This document shows, one piece after another, positions 37,375-45,773 of a DNA stretch of 64,000 nt. The stretch comes from Natronoglycomyces albus. Lineage in GTDB: Bacteria; Actinomycetota; Actinomycetes; Mycobacteriales; Micromonosporaceae. The stretch covers positions 1,426,001 to 1,490,000 of the forward strand of contig NZ_CP070496.1 of NCBI RefSeq assembly GCF_016925535.1, written 5' to 3'. How positions within the stretch are numbered: the stretch's first letter is position 1; every line of letters starts with the position of its first letter. The translations under genes and the position numbers were made by a program. The notes under the pieces were generated by a model that did not search any database, had not been told where the DNA came from, and was given only the letters and a program-made list of their open reading frames with translations.

Positions 37375-38961
37375 ATGGAACCCAACGAGCACACTAGTCT
37401 CTACAATGAACTCCAAGAATTCGTACGCCGCACTCCACCTCTGCGGACCCTGCTGGCCGATCCTCACCAGACCGCAATCCATCTGGCCGACGCCGCGGTA
37501 GAGAATCCGCGACTGTTCCATCGACTGCTTTTGCACTACTGCCTATGTGGATATGCCGCAGGAACCTTTAACACAGAACAAGGCCCTCGCTCCGATGCGA
37601 TCGCACTCTTGGAATCGGGCGACCGAGCAGGCATCGCAATGATGACTGAGGTCGGTGTCAGTTCTAGCCACAGCGCCATTGCCACTGAAGCCCATTACCG
37701 ACCCCAAACCCACGATTTCCTCCTACGCACGCCCCAACCCGAAGCCGGGAAATTTCCAACGGCTGCGGCAGCCACCGGAGTAGGGACCATCGCGGCCGTA
37801 TTCGCCCGCCTCATCGTCGACGACCGCGACTGCGGAGTCTTCACGTTCATACTCGACTTCAGCTACCCGGACAGAGTCCCCGCAGGAATGGACATCCGAT
37901 CACGTGAACTAAGGCAAGGCCTGGACACCTCCTTGGCGATTGTCCAGTTCAACGATACTGTTCTGCCGTTCAACACCTGGCTGAGCGACGGGGCTCGAAT
38001 GGAATCCGATGGCACTTTCCATGACCGCCTCGACCCGCCAGATCGGCTCCGCCGCACCATGTCATTGGGCACCCACGTATGGCTTGCCATCACCAGAGCA
38101 GCTGCCATAGTCGCACAGAGCGCTGCGAATCTGGCCCTGAACTATTCGCTACAGCGCGCGCTACCCCGTGACAGAGGAACCGTCTTCGAACGCCCTTCAC
38201 ACCAACTGCCATTGATCGATTGCATAGCCACGGCAACGTTCCTTGGCCACGTGCGACCCACACCAACTGCAACCACCAGTACCCAACGTGCCCAAGACAC
38301 CACGCCCTGGGCAGACGTCAACGCCGATGCGGCCTTGTGCAAGGCGCTGGCTACGGTGCACAGTGACCGTGTGGTGCGGAGACTGCGAGAACGCTGTGGT
38401 GCCGTGGCTTATGCCAGCGACGGGCTGTTCCTGGATTACCTCGCCTTGACGCATGGCTATTTCAGCGCGGGCGGTGACAACCAACTAATACTTCTTGACG
38501 TGGGCACACGATTGGCAATGGCCGACCTCGCCGACCCCACGGCTCCAAGCGCTTCACTGGACTCACTTGCCGACCTAGCGAACATCGCTTTCAGATGTGA
38601 ACTCCGTCTTCGGTCCAACCTGGCCGGGGGAGGCGCCACATCAAGTGACCGGATTGCGATTCAAACAGCGGATGTCTACGCTAATCGGCTACAGATGGAG
38701 CAAGTTAGTTCGCTCGTCGATCCAGACTCGCTGGAGGGGCGACTGTGCTATGTGCACGGCCTATCATGGCTACTCCGCGAGGCCCACATTCTCATAACGG
38801 CTGGGGCACTTACCTCAAAGGACCTCGCAACTGCCCAACAACGGCATGAGCGTGAATGCGCGGCTATCGCCAAGGACATTAGAGCCCTGCGTGAACATTG
38901 CGAACAGTGGCCAATTCCTGATCACCCTATGGGCAAGGACGACTACATCGCACAACTCTGA
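37375..38961 (+). CDS. Acyl-CoA oxidase/dehydrogenase-like flavoprotein
   Basis: The ATG at 37375 follows GGAGACA and gives 528 residues. Features of the acyl-CoA oxidase/dehydrogenase family include the FAD-contacting stretch AGIAMMTEVGVSSSHSAIAT, FTFILDFSYPDRVPAG and the C-terminal helical domain with RLCYVHG-like loops. It differs from standard acyl-CoA dehydrogenases by length and by an unusual N-terminus. In the operon it could desaturate an acyl chain to give a conjugated or polyene product. The gene ends 31 bases before a triple hairpin. Confidence 0.72.
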   Translation: MEPNEHTSLYNELQEFVRRTPPLRTLLADPHQTAIHLADAAVENPRLFHRLLLHYCLCGYAAGTFNTEQGPRSDAIALLESGDRAGIAMMTEVGVSSSHSAIATEAHYRPQTHDFLLRTPQPEAGKFPTAAAATGVGTIAAVFARLIVDDRDCGVFTFILDFSYPDRVPAGMDIRSRELRQGLDTSLAIVQFNDTVLPFNTWLSDGARMESDGTFHDRLDPPDRLRRTMSLGTHVWLAITRAAAIVAQSAANLALNYSLQRALPRDRGTVFERPSHQLPLIDCIATATFLGHVRPTPTATTSTQRAQDTTPWADVNADAALCKALATVHSDRVVRRLRERCGAVAYASDGLFLDYLALTHGYFSAGGDNQLILLDVGTRLAMADLADPTAPSASLDSLADLANIAFRCELRLRSNLAGGGATSSDRIAIQTADVYANRLQMEQVSSLVDPDSLEGRLCYVHGLSWLLREAHILITAGALTSKDLATAQQRHERECAAIAKDIRALREHCEQWPIPDHPMGKDDYIAQL

Positions 38962-38991
38962 GCGCACTTTCACCCCTCAAAGCAACGCTGT

Positions 38992-39065
38992 ATGAGGCCC
39001 TTGGGCCTCATGGTGCCTGCGCTTGAGGCACCAGAGAGCGCTAGGCCGATTAATCGGCCCAGCGC
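38992..39065. terminator. Three consecutive hairpins
   Basis: ATGAGGCCC-TT-GGGCCTCAT (38992-39011), GGTGCCT-loop-AGGCACC (39012-39032), and GCGCT-A-GGCCGATTAATCGGCC-C-AGCGC (39038-39065) follow back to back between the convergent acyl-CoA-oxidase-like and NTF2-like genes. Perfect pairing in all three makes a strong bidirectional transcription stop likely. Confidence 0.7.
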
Positions 39066-39078
39066 CGCGACAACCTGG

Positions 39079-39435
39079 CTAGCTGGCGTTGAAGAAGCCG
39101 TATATCTGGGTGATCCGTTTGCCATCGAGCATCGCAAAATCAAACCCGCTTACCACTGGCGCACAGCCCTTCGGGCCGACCTGCCACGAGAAGTGGACGG
39201 CGTTGTGGTGGGTCAGGATCGCACCGTGCGAAAAGAGCATTCCGGTGAAAATAGGCTGGGCATTGGCCACGTATTCGTTGATGGCATCGGCTCCGCGAGC
39301 GACGATGGTGGGGTCGATATACGTCGCCTCGGGAGTGAAGACCTGGTCTATTTTCGTCTTCCTAGCGTGGGCATCAACTTCATTCCAGATTGAGATGTAC
39401 CTATCGATTATGGTGTCGACCGCCTGTGTGTCCAT
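39079..39435 (-). CDS. SnoaL/NTF2-like family protein
   Basis: The ATG at 39433-39435 is preceded by AAAGGACC. The 118-residue protein reads TIIDRYISIWNEVDAHARKT, VFTPEATYIDPTIVARGADA, INEYVANAQPIFTGMLFSH and FDFAMLDGKRITQIYGFF, the alpha+beta barrel of SnoaL-like/NTF2 polyketide cyclases or isomerases. Some members cyclise or hydroxylate polyketides. It is convergent with the lipid/polyketide operon, so it is not co-transcribed with it, and a functional link is possible but not shown. Confidence 0.78.
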   Translation of the reverse strand: MDTQAVDTIIDRYISIWNEVDAHARKTKIDQVFTPEATYIDPTIVARGADAINEYVANAQPIFTGMLFSHGAILTHHNAVHFSWQVGPKGCAPVVSGFDFAMLDGKRITQIYGFFNAS

Positions 39436-40015
39436 CGAGGATGGTCCTTTCGGTGCTTGTGCGGGATGTTTGCAAGGGGCGAGAGAGGGTAAGTTTTCGG
39501 TACAACCTGTGAACCTGACAGCGTCTGGGGCGGAGCCGACTTCAACGTAGACCAAGGCCTTGGCTGTGGGGTGGGGTGGGGTGGGGTGGGGTGGGACGGT
39601 CCCCCCACAATTCCACGGTGGAGGTATTGCGGCCATGTTCGCTAGATTCGCCCGACAGTCATTCCCACATCTGTGGTACTCCCTTGCATGAGTTAGCGGC
39701 GTCACCGCCCTGAATGGACGTGGAAACCCCTGTGAAAATCGAACCGAATGCCAGTGTTCCGCAAGACCGGGCGAGCTCGGTATTCGCACTGTTCAGGCTG
39801 TGGAACGATGCAGTGGCCAATCGTGCCGGTGCCACCAGTTCCGGGCGTTCACCAGACTCATGCCAACTCGGCACGCGGACATTCGGCGGCGATCTCGGCG
39901 CGAACGTCCCGTCCACGTCAGGGATGGCTTGCCGTTGCCGCCCGATCTCTTTCCTGCAAGACCGACAACTCACGAAGCGTTAATCTGGAGGCACTCTCAA
40001 CAGAGGAGCGCTCTT
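39436..40015. other. Intergenic stretch with G-rich tandem repeat
   Basis: About 580 bp with the repeat at 39567-39595 and otherwise no convincing gene. Open frames on both strands here have no recognisable motif. Confidence 0.4.
39567..39595 (+). repeat. TGGGG tandem repeat (possible G-quadruplex)
   Basis: Five tandem TGGGG units followed by TGGG. Six G-runs of three or four bases separated by one T meet the pattern for a parallel G-quadruplex on the plus strand. It is 130 bp upstream of the NTF2-like start, on the non-transcribed side. Confidence 0.7.
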
Positions 40016-40597
40016 ATGGGCAAAGTAGTGATGTATGCCTCGGTATCGGTCGACGGTTTCATTGCGGATGAGAATGATCATCCCGGACCGCTTTTTGACT
40101 GGTTGCTCAGCGGTGATGTGCCGTTGGACGACAGTGGTGTGTTGATGGTGTCGCAGACGTCCTACGACTACGTCCGGCCGTACTGGGACCAGATCGGGGC
40201 GACAATCGTCGGCCGGCATGTCTTCGACATGACGGACGGCTGGGACGGGATACCTCCGAGTGGGATCGACCAGGTGGTCGTCGTGACCCACCGAGGCAGG
40301 CCTGAGGACTGGCACCCCGAGGCACCGTTTCACTTCGTCGACGGCGTCGAGGCAGCCGTGGCCAAGGCACAAGAGCTTGTGGGTGACCGCGTGGTCGAGG
40401 TCGCTGCTGGCGACGTCGGTGGCCAGGTGCTGGCCGCGGGACTGGTAGACGAGGTGCGCATGGATGTGGCACCGGTCGTGTTTGGGACCGGGAAGCGCTA
40501 CTTCGGGTCGGTCGACATGCAATATCTCTTGGAGGATCCTGAGGTGGTAATTCAGGGTAGCCGGGTGCTTCACCTGCGCTATCGGGTGCGCCGGTAA
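40016..40597 (+). CDS. Dihydrofolate reductase/RibD C-terminal family protein
   Basis: The ATG at 40016 follows GAGGAG. The 193-residue protein starts MGKVVMYASVSVDGFIADEN, with DHPGPLFDWLL, then ATIVGRHVFDMTDGWDG, and ends IQGSRVLHLRYRVRR; VEVAAGDVGGQVLAAGLVDE and MDVAPVVFGTGKRYFG complete the RibD C-terminal/dihydrofolate reductase pattern. Such proteins use NADPH to reduce pteridine or pyrimidine substrates; many actinobacterial paralogues have unknown substrates. It stands alone. Confidence 0.85.
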   Translation: MGKVVMYASVSVDGFIADENDHPGPLFDWLLSGDVPLDDSGVLMVSQTSYDYVRPYWDQIGATIVGRHVFDMTDGWDGIPPSGIDQVVVVTHRGRPEDWHPEAPFHFVDGVEAAVAKAQELVGDRVVEVAAGDVGGQVLAAGLVDEVRMDVAPVVFGTGKRYFGSVDMQYLLEDPEVVIQGSRVLHLRYRVRR

Positions 40598-40803
40598 CTG
40601 AGCTGAACGAGCACGCGATGAAGCCCACTGCCAATGGTGCACAAGGTCAGGCCTCCGGTTGCGTCCGCTGGTCGGTGTCTATGGTCGGGCAGCCGATGAT
40701 GATTTGCCCTGCACCGCACCTGCGGCCAGCTTATTGGAAGAGTCAAACGGCATCTGTAAGGCGCTTGGGTGATTGGCCTAGCTGATAAACGGCGGCAGCA
40801 AAT

Positions 40804-40823
40804 GCCCCTGAACTTTCAGGGGC
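40804..40823. terminator. Hairpin next to the tRNA-like sequence
   Basis: GCCCCTGAA pairs with TTCAGGGGC around a 2-base loop. It lies at the 3' side of the tRNA-like sequence on the minus strand and would terminate its transcript. Confidence 0.55.
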
Positions 40824-40849
40824 CGAAACAAGGCCGGAGGAGGGAGTGG

Positions 40850-40930
40850 AGCGGGCGACGAGAATCGAACTCGCGTAATCAGTTTGGAAGACTAACGGAC
40901 GCGAGGCTCTGACCTGCTAATACGTCGCTC
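40850..40930 (-). tRNA. tRNA-Gly(UCC)-like sequence with aberrant 5' half
   Basis: The minus-strand 3' half (ACTGATTACGCGAGTTCGATT and TCTCGTCGCCCGC) looks like an ordinary glycine tRNA, with anticodon loop CTTCCAA (anticodon UCC) and anticodon stem TTAGT/ACTGA. The 5' half does not fit: a standard GCGGGCG acceptor strand is replaced by GAGCGAC, the D-arm cannot be paired normally, and about ten extra bases lie before the anticodon stem. The T-arm pairs. It may be a pseudo-tRNA produced by recombination into the anticodon region, or a divergent but active tRNA; no tRNA scan could be run. Confidence 0.5.
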
Positions 40931-41094
40931 TTGTGTGTTTTGTGCACCTGGATTTTGTAGACATGATGGCGACTGGTCGAACGACTGTTTTGTGGGTCAG
41001 TGGGTCGAGGCAGCCTGTTCGGGTGTCGATGAGCCTACGGTATCTGGTTCACCACCACCTAAAGGCTGTCGCAGATGCCAACTAGCATCGTCCC

Positions 41095-41979
41095 ATGAAT
41101 GTTTTTCTCCCCTCGGATATCGGATTCGTTTACGTGATCTCGAACGAGGCGTTTGACGAGGTCAAGATCGGTATGACGGGAAAATTGGTAGAGACTAGGG
41201 TAAGAGCGCTCCAGACGGGAGCCCCAACGCCTTATGAAGTGCCGTTCCGCAGCCTGTCCAGCCGCCGGAAAGAAGTCGAGCAGTGCGCCCACGAGCTTCT
41301 CAGCGAGTTCCGACGCAAGGAGGGGGGCGGAACGGAGTGGTTCGCAGTCTCAGTGGAGACCGCGACGACCGCTATTCAGCAAGCCATCGCAGAGATCGAA
41401 GGTATTGCAGCATGGGCCAAAAAATCACCAATCACGCTGAGAGCCTCCGAAAGCGAGGAAAGCAATACGATCTTTCTGTCACTTCAGGCTGGGGACCTAT
41501 TGTTTGTAGTGCGCAAGTCCAGCCTGTTTGGTCCGTCGGAAATACTGGACGTGTGGTTTGCACACGCAGCCCTTGATCAGATCGAGCTTCGACCAGCATA
41601 TTCAAGAGAAGATGTTGTAGGAATGAGCGATAATGATGAAAAGGCCACGCACGACGAGCGTCCAGTTCTCGATGAAGCTGGGAATGTGCATAACTTGGCC
41701 ATGAATGGACGTGAATTCCTCGCGCAGGGTGACCGTCTCGTATGGATTTCGGACCCATTGTTCGACAGCCCGGAATGTGTTGTCATTGACGCCTGTGACT
41801 ATGTCCAAGTGACTTCCCGTACCTCTAAGATTCAGGTTACTGAGGACGGATGGCCGCTGCTTATGAACTTCTTTCCCGAGAGGAAAATCGCACTTTCGTC
41901 AGAAGCAAGGCACCTTCTCCAGCAAGCTGTGAATAACCATAATCCTCGTGTCTTGCCAGGAGATATTCCCATTTCATGA
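41095..41979 (+). CDS. GIY-YIG (T5orf172-like) domain protein
   Basis: The 294-residue protein starts FVYVISNEAFDEVKIGMTGK, a GIY-YIG-related motif, and continues TRVRALQTGAPTPYEVPFRS, the T5orf172 pattern, with KEVEQCAHELLSEFRRKEG and GGTEWFAVSVETATTAIQQA. The catalytic Arg and Glu of GIY-YIG nucleases are represented by the Arg of TRVRAL and the Glu of KEVEQC. The remaining two-thirds is an unknown alpha/beta domain. T5orf172 domains occur in phage and mobile-element proteins; being beside an IS remnant, this gene is probably part of an accessory insertion. A role in DNA cleavage or defence is possible but unproven. Confidence 0.68.
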   Translation: MNVFLPSDIGFVYVISNEAFDEVKIGMTGKLVETRVRALQTGAPTPYEVPFRSLSSRRKEVEQCAHELLSEFRRKEGGGTEWFAVSVETATTAIQQAIAEIEGIAAWAKKSPITLRASESEESNTIFLSLQAGDLLFVVRKSSLFGPSEILDVWFAHAALDQIELRPAYSREDVVGMSDNDEKATHDERPVLDEAGNVHNLAMNGREFLAQGDRLVWISDPLFDSPECVVIDACDYVQVTSRTSKIQVTEDGWPLLMNFFPERKIALSSEARHLLQQAVNNHNPRVLPGDIPIS

Positions 41980-42003
41980 CTTCGGATCACAAGTTTTGGT
42001 GAG

Positions 42004-42808
42004 TCAGTTAAGGGCTTCAGTGGTGTATCGGATGGGTGGGCTTCGGAAGTACCCCTGGATGATCCTTGATAGTTTCTGCACTTGTTGGAAGAAAGCTGTC
42101 ACCTCGGTGCGCAACTGGTTGACGTCGTTCATGGTCCGGTCGCCCAGGCCCGTTTGAGATCGGCGTTGACCAGCTCGTCGGAGTTCAGGTGCGGGGTATT
42201 CGAGGGCAGGAAGTACAGCTGAATGTGGCCGGGGCGGGCAGCCACCCACTCCAGTATAGCTTTGGAAGGGTGGACTGAGTGCCCGTCAAGGATGAGATGG
42301 ACCTTCTGGTCGGCCTGGGAAACCACCCATTTGAGGAACTCGATGCACGAGGCGACCGTGACGGTACTGGCAATGACGGTGTAGTACATCTTCCCCTAGG
42401 GTTGATAAGGCTCATGGCGTTGAGGCCGAACCGGTTGCCTGAATAGTTGCACGTGGGGGTCTACCTGTGTTGGGCCCAGGTTCGTCCTCCGAGGTGGTTG
42501 GAGCGGACACCGTAGTGGCGCATGATGAACAGGCCGATCCTCGATTTGGACCAGAGAATTCCGTCGAGTTTGAGGTCGTTAGGTTTGTAGTCGATGATGG
42601 CCTAGCGAATAGCAATTTCCTCGGAGCCGGTGAGGTAACGGAAAGCTCCCATCGGCAGGCCGGGCTTCCCGGAATCGAGAGCGTCCAGACCGCCTTGTTC
42701 GATCACAGCCCGCTATTTGGCAATCAACTTGGTGGACACACCGAACAGCTCGGATGCCTTCTCACCCGGCAGCCCGCCAAGAACCGTCACCATACAGAGT
42801 TTACGCAT
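42004..42808 (-). pseudogene. IS630-family transposase, full-length decayed copy
   Basis: Starting at ATG 42806-42808, the translated frame reads MRKLCMVTVLGGLPGEKASE, then IEQGGLDALDSGKPG, IIDYKPNDLKLDGILW, IMRHYGVRSNHLGGRTW and NYSGNRFGLNAMSLINPRG, which is the helix-turn-helix and the start of the DDE domain of IS630 transposases. After a frameshift it continues IASTVTVASCIEFLKWVVSQ and LILDGHSVHPSKAILEWVA, then PSNTPHLNSDELVNADLKRA, and after another frameshift SRIIQGYFRSPPIRYTTEAL ends at 42004. Three in-frame TAG codons and two frameshifts make it dead. Confidence 0.85.
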
Positions 42809-42989
42809 AGCTTCCTGCCCAACTGGTGACAGGTTCCAATGTCAGACTATAAGTTGTCAGTATTCACAACAAGTCAAACGATCCAGAAACCTTCAAGCCA
42901 AGGGGTCATAGCAAATTCATCCCACCAAAACCAGACGCCACCTTCTGCGGAACTCTTCAGCCACCTTTCTGGGGATCGCACCTCACGGC

Positions 42990-43169
42990 ATGGTCGCCCT
43001 CAAATCGCTCGGCGCATTCTACATTGCCAGGACCACCCGCGCGGTTGAGACCGAACCCGAACGATCCCTCCTAGCCATGGAAATCACCGATACCCCAGGC
43101 TTCTTTGGGGACTTTAACAAGCCTCGCTCCGGACCAGTCAAAACTGCGCAACGACCGAAGCACCCTTGA
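42990..43169 (+). CDS. Small unrecognised ORF
   Basis: A 59-residue frame (ATG at 42990) reads MVALKSLGAFYIARTTRAVE and DTPGFFGDFNKPRSGPVKTA. The same frame is open about 30 codons upstream without a start, so it may be the end of a decayed gene. No family is recognised. It lies just right of the IS630 remnant. Confidence 0.25.
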   Translation: MVALKSLGAFYIARTTRAVETEPERSLLAMEITDTPGFFGDFNKPRSGPVKTAQRPKHP

Positions 43170-43588
43170 GCGATCGAATCACAATTACGTCTCGTTCATA
43201 CTGGGCAATGTACTGGTCCTGCAACCTCAGCCAATGACATAGATAAACATCAGTTAGATCCAAATGGAGGTGCTTCTTGTGACATCAGGGCCGGGGTACG
43301 CGCGTTAATGCCGGGGCATCACCCGCATGCCCATGAGCAGGGGAAAAGCTCAGGTTCAACATTGGTGGCATGAGTATTTTACGATCTTTTCTCAAACAAA
43401 ATGCAAGCGCTTCTCATGCCCTGAATGCTGCAATGTAGTTGGTTGTGTTGCAATCAACTTCGGAACGCACATTGGGAAGCAGAACGATCAAGCTGAGTCG
43501 CTTCGTGAGTCCGGGTGCTGAGCCCAGGCTCACAGGCTGCCAGTAACTTGCGTATACCCTCAACAAATGAACTGGAGACCCCTAAGTA
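43170..43588. other. Intergenic stretch upstream of the bacteriocin-like operon
   Basis: About 420 bp, AT-richer than the neighbourhood, with only a weak 64-residue frame. It should contain the promoter of the operon that starts at 43589. Confidence 0.4.
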
Positions 43589-44140
43589 ATGGGTTCAAAA
43601 TTTTTCACCCGCGCCGCCAAAATCGCCATCGTGGGCGCTGCCGTGGCGGGTATGATTATCCCGAGCGCGGCTTATAGTAACCCCGAGTCTGCTCCAACAG
43701 AATCCTCAATTTCGGATCATGAGATCGGCACCATGGCAAACGATAGTGGGTCCGCCAGCTATACCAATGGAGCTAGCCTAAGGTCCAACATTTGGATTCA
43801 GTCCAGAGTGAATCGGAACTGTCGTGGTTCAAACAAACGCGACTGGAGTACTTCCTCGGTAATCCAAAATGGACACTCCCCCAGATCCGGAACAGACTGG
43901 GTACGCAACCGCACTGAATTCCAGAGCTACGGTATAGCCTCGTCCTTGGACGCATTCGGTGAATCAGGCAACAAACTATCCTCTTCATGGACGAATAACC
44001 AGGGCCAGCGAGGTTCCTATCAGTCTGGGAACGTGGGTGCCAACTGGCGGACAGCGTGGATTGAAGGTCGCATCGGCTCCACTGGATTCTACAACGGCCA
44101 TACAGTCCACTCCTCAGCCAACACAAGTGTTATCTGTTAA
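43589..44140 (+). CDS. Secreted lactococcin-972-like protein
   Basis: The 183-residue precursor has a signal peptide (FFTRAAKIAIVGAAVAGM ending SAAYS). The mature part is Ser/Asn/Gly-rich with few charges and has WTNNQGQRGSYQSGNVGANW followed by RTAWIEGRIGSTGFYNGHT, a C-terminal pattern similar to lactococcin 972, which has NNN, then repeated Gly, an AxxW stretch and a terminal FYxNF. It ends in Cys. It is followed by a membrane-anchored protein, an ABC ATPase and an FtsX-type permease, the partner set of lactococcin-972-family systems. The family match is moderate. Confidence 0.6.
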   Translation: MGSKFFTRAAKIAIVGAAVAGMIIPSAAYSNPESAPTESSISDHEIGTMANDSGSASYTNGASLRSNIWIQSRVNRNCRGSNKRDWSTSSVIQNGHSPRSGTDWVRNRTEFQSYGIASSLDAFGESGNKLSSSWTNNQGQRGSYQSGNVGANWRTAWIEGRIGSTGFYNGHTVHSSANTSVIC

Positions 44141-44195
44141 TAGCCGCCAACCTTAGTTTGCGGATATAAGCTTGAAAAGGGGTGGCGCCTCCGCC

Positions 44196-45767
44196 ATGGT
44201 CAAGAATTCTCGGGGGCGTCGCCCCTTGACTGTTATTGCAGCTCTAGTGGCAGTTATGCTATCAGCCACAGTCGGCTACTACATGTGGCCGAAAAACACT
44301 AATGAGCTTGGGGAGAAGCTGGCAACTGATCTGAAGAATTTCCAGTCAGATAACGGTTTGTTTGCCGAAGCTACTGCGCTTGCCGCTCGACCTGACAGTA
44401 CGGCCACATACTATCTAACCGCTACGCTACAATTGCTTGATGAACCTGTCGCGAAGCTCAACCCGACGGGATTGCAGGAGAGTCCTACCGCAATACATGA
44501 CCCGGATCCACTATGGGAGGCATGGTATAGTGCAGCACTGACTGAGGCTTCTCCTCCCTCAGGGGTTCCAGTCCCTACATCTACCTGGGAATGTCCAGAC
44601 GAGCAGTGTGAACTGTTGAACGCAGTAGCAACGTTGGAGCTACATATCGCCGCGGGAGAGCCCGCCACTACTGCTCTAATCGACTCGATATCCTCACTTC
44701 TTAGCTCCATGGAGTCGCCTTTTAGTTGGGCGCGTGGTTACCAAGCTCTAATGGCTGCTAACGCCGATCTACCTGCAATACCACCAGCGATTCTAGATAA
44801 AGAATTCAGTGATATCGATGATCTCGTGGGCCTGATGGATTTGTGGGGATGGTTGTGGCTAGTTGCAGAGCTGGATGCCAAAGTAGATGCTCAGGACATC
44901 TCAATATATCCGCTAGATCCTTCCGATGCCAATGATATCGAGATATTCTATTTCGTTAGTGTGTTTGCACTACTAGATCGGGAAGTTCCAGGTCACGAGG
45001 ATATTGTCACTTACATTGACTCCCGCTACGACCCAAATGCAGAGGCTTACACCGAACGTATTCATACCATTGGCACACTTCGTGAGACATACTTCGCAGC
45101 GTCACTTATGCATGCGGTGGAGGGAACAGATCTGTTGTTTGATGAGGATACCGTAGAGGCTATCAAAACCAATATCCATCAGATGCTTGAAAAAGGCGAT
45201 ACTAGTGCGGCAGCCTACGGTGCGGCCACACTGAACCTCCTTGGTGAATCGGATTATAAATTCACCGACGATGCGCTAGGTCTAGTAACAGAAACGCTAA
45301 ATTCACCGTGGTCAGCTGACATGTTGCCGCACCTCATGGAGGCGGTAAGTTTGTACTACCAATTGGGCGGATCAGATCTCCCATCAGTGACAATTATGCC
45401 ATTTGATGTAACGGATGAAGAAACCACTTATTATGCACACTTGGCGGTAGCAGCTGCGCCTTTGACGACTGATCCAGAGGCCACCCGCGAGGCGTTCCTT
45501 AAAGAAATCGACTCTCTACGCGATCTGGAACACCTTGATACAACTGGATGGACGCTACGAGAAATTGCCGCATTGCATGCGGCGTATGGAACTATAGCTG
45601 ACATAAATGAAGCCGATAGGGCATTGGCAGCGACTGTAGAGCCATACAAACAATGCGACAACGCGAAAGTAATGTTGCGAGCTACATTGGATATGTCGGG
45701 CTGTAGCCTTTCTGCTACCTATTATGGCATGAATTCCGGTCTCATCGATATGCATGGCGAAGGCTAA
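44196..45767 (+). CDS. Membrane-anchored helical protein, bacteriocin-operon partner
   Basis: The 523-residue product (ATG at 44196) has an N-terminal membrane helix (PLTVIAALVAVMLSATVGYY) and a large extracellular part that is predominantly alpha-helical. No catalytic motif is seen. In lactococcin-972-type loci the second gene is usually an immunity or partner membrane protein of similar position but with seven helices, so this one is different in topology. I suppose it binds or protects against the peptide. Its base composition is AT-richer than the flanking core genes. An alternative TTG start at 44172 adds eight residues. Confidence 0.62.
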   Translation: MVKNSRGRRPLTVIAALVAVMLSATVGYYMWPKNTNELGEKLATDLKNFQSDNGLFAEATALAARPDSTATYYLTATLQLLDEPVAKLNPTGLQESPTAIHDPDPLWEAWYSAALTEASPPSGVPVPTSTWECPDEQCELLNAVATLELHIAAGEPATTALIDSISSLLSSMESPFSWARGYQALMAANADLPAIPPAILDKEFSDIDDLVGLMDLWGWLWLVAELDAKVDAQDISIYPLDPSDANDIEIFYFVSVFALLDREVPGHEDIVTYIDSRYDPNAEAYTERIHTIGTLRETYFAASLMHAVEGTDLLFDEDTVEAIKTNIHQMLEKGDTSAAAYGAATLNLLGESDYKFTDDALGLVTETLNSPWSADMLPHLMEAVSLYYQLGGSDLPSVTIMPFDVTDEETTYYAHLAVAAAPLTTDPEATREAFLKEIDSLRDLEHLDTTGWTLREIAALHAAYGTIADINEADRALAATVEPYKQCDNAKVMLRATLDMSGCSLSATYYGMNSGLIDMHGEG

Positions 45768-45773
45768 ACAAGA

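Noticed and set aside
43327-43521. 64-residue rightward ORF with a Cys-rich centre
   Set aside because: A CPECC pattern is present but no good start signal or family; probably intergenic.
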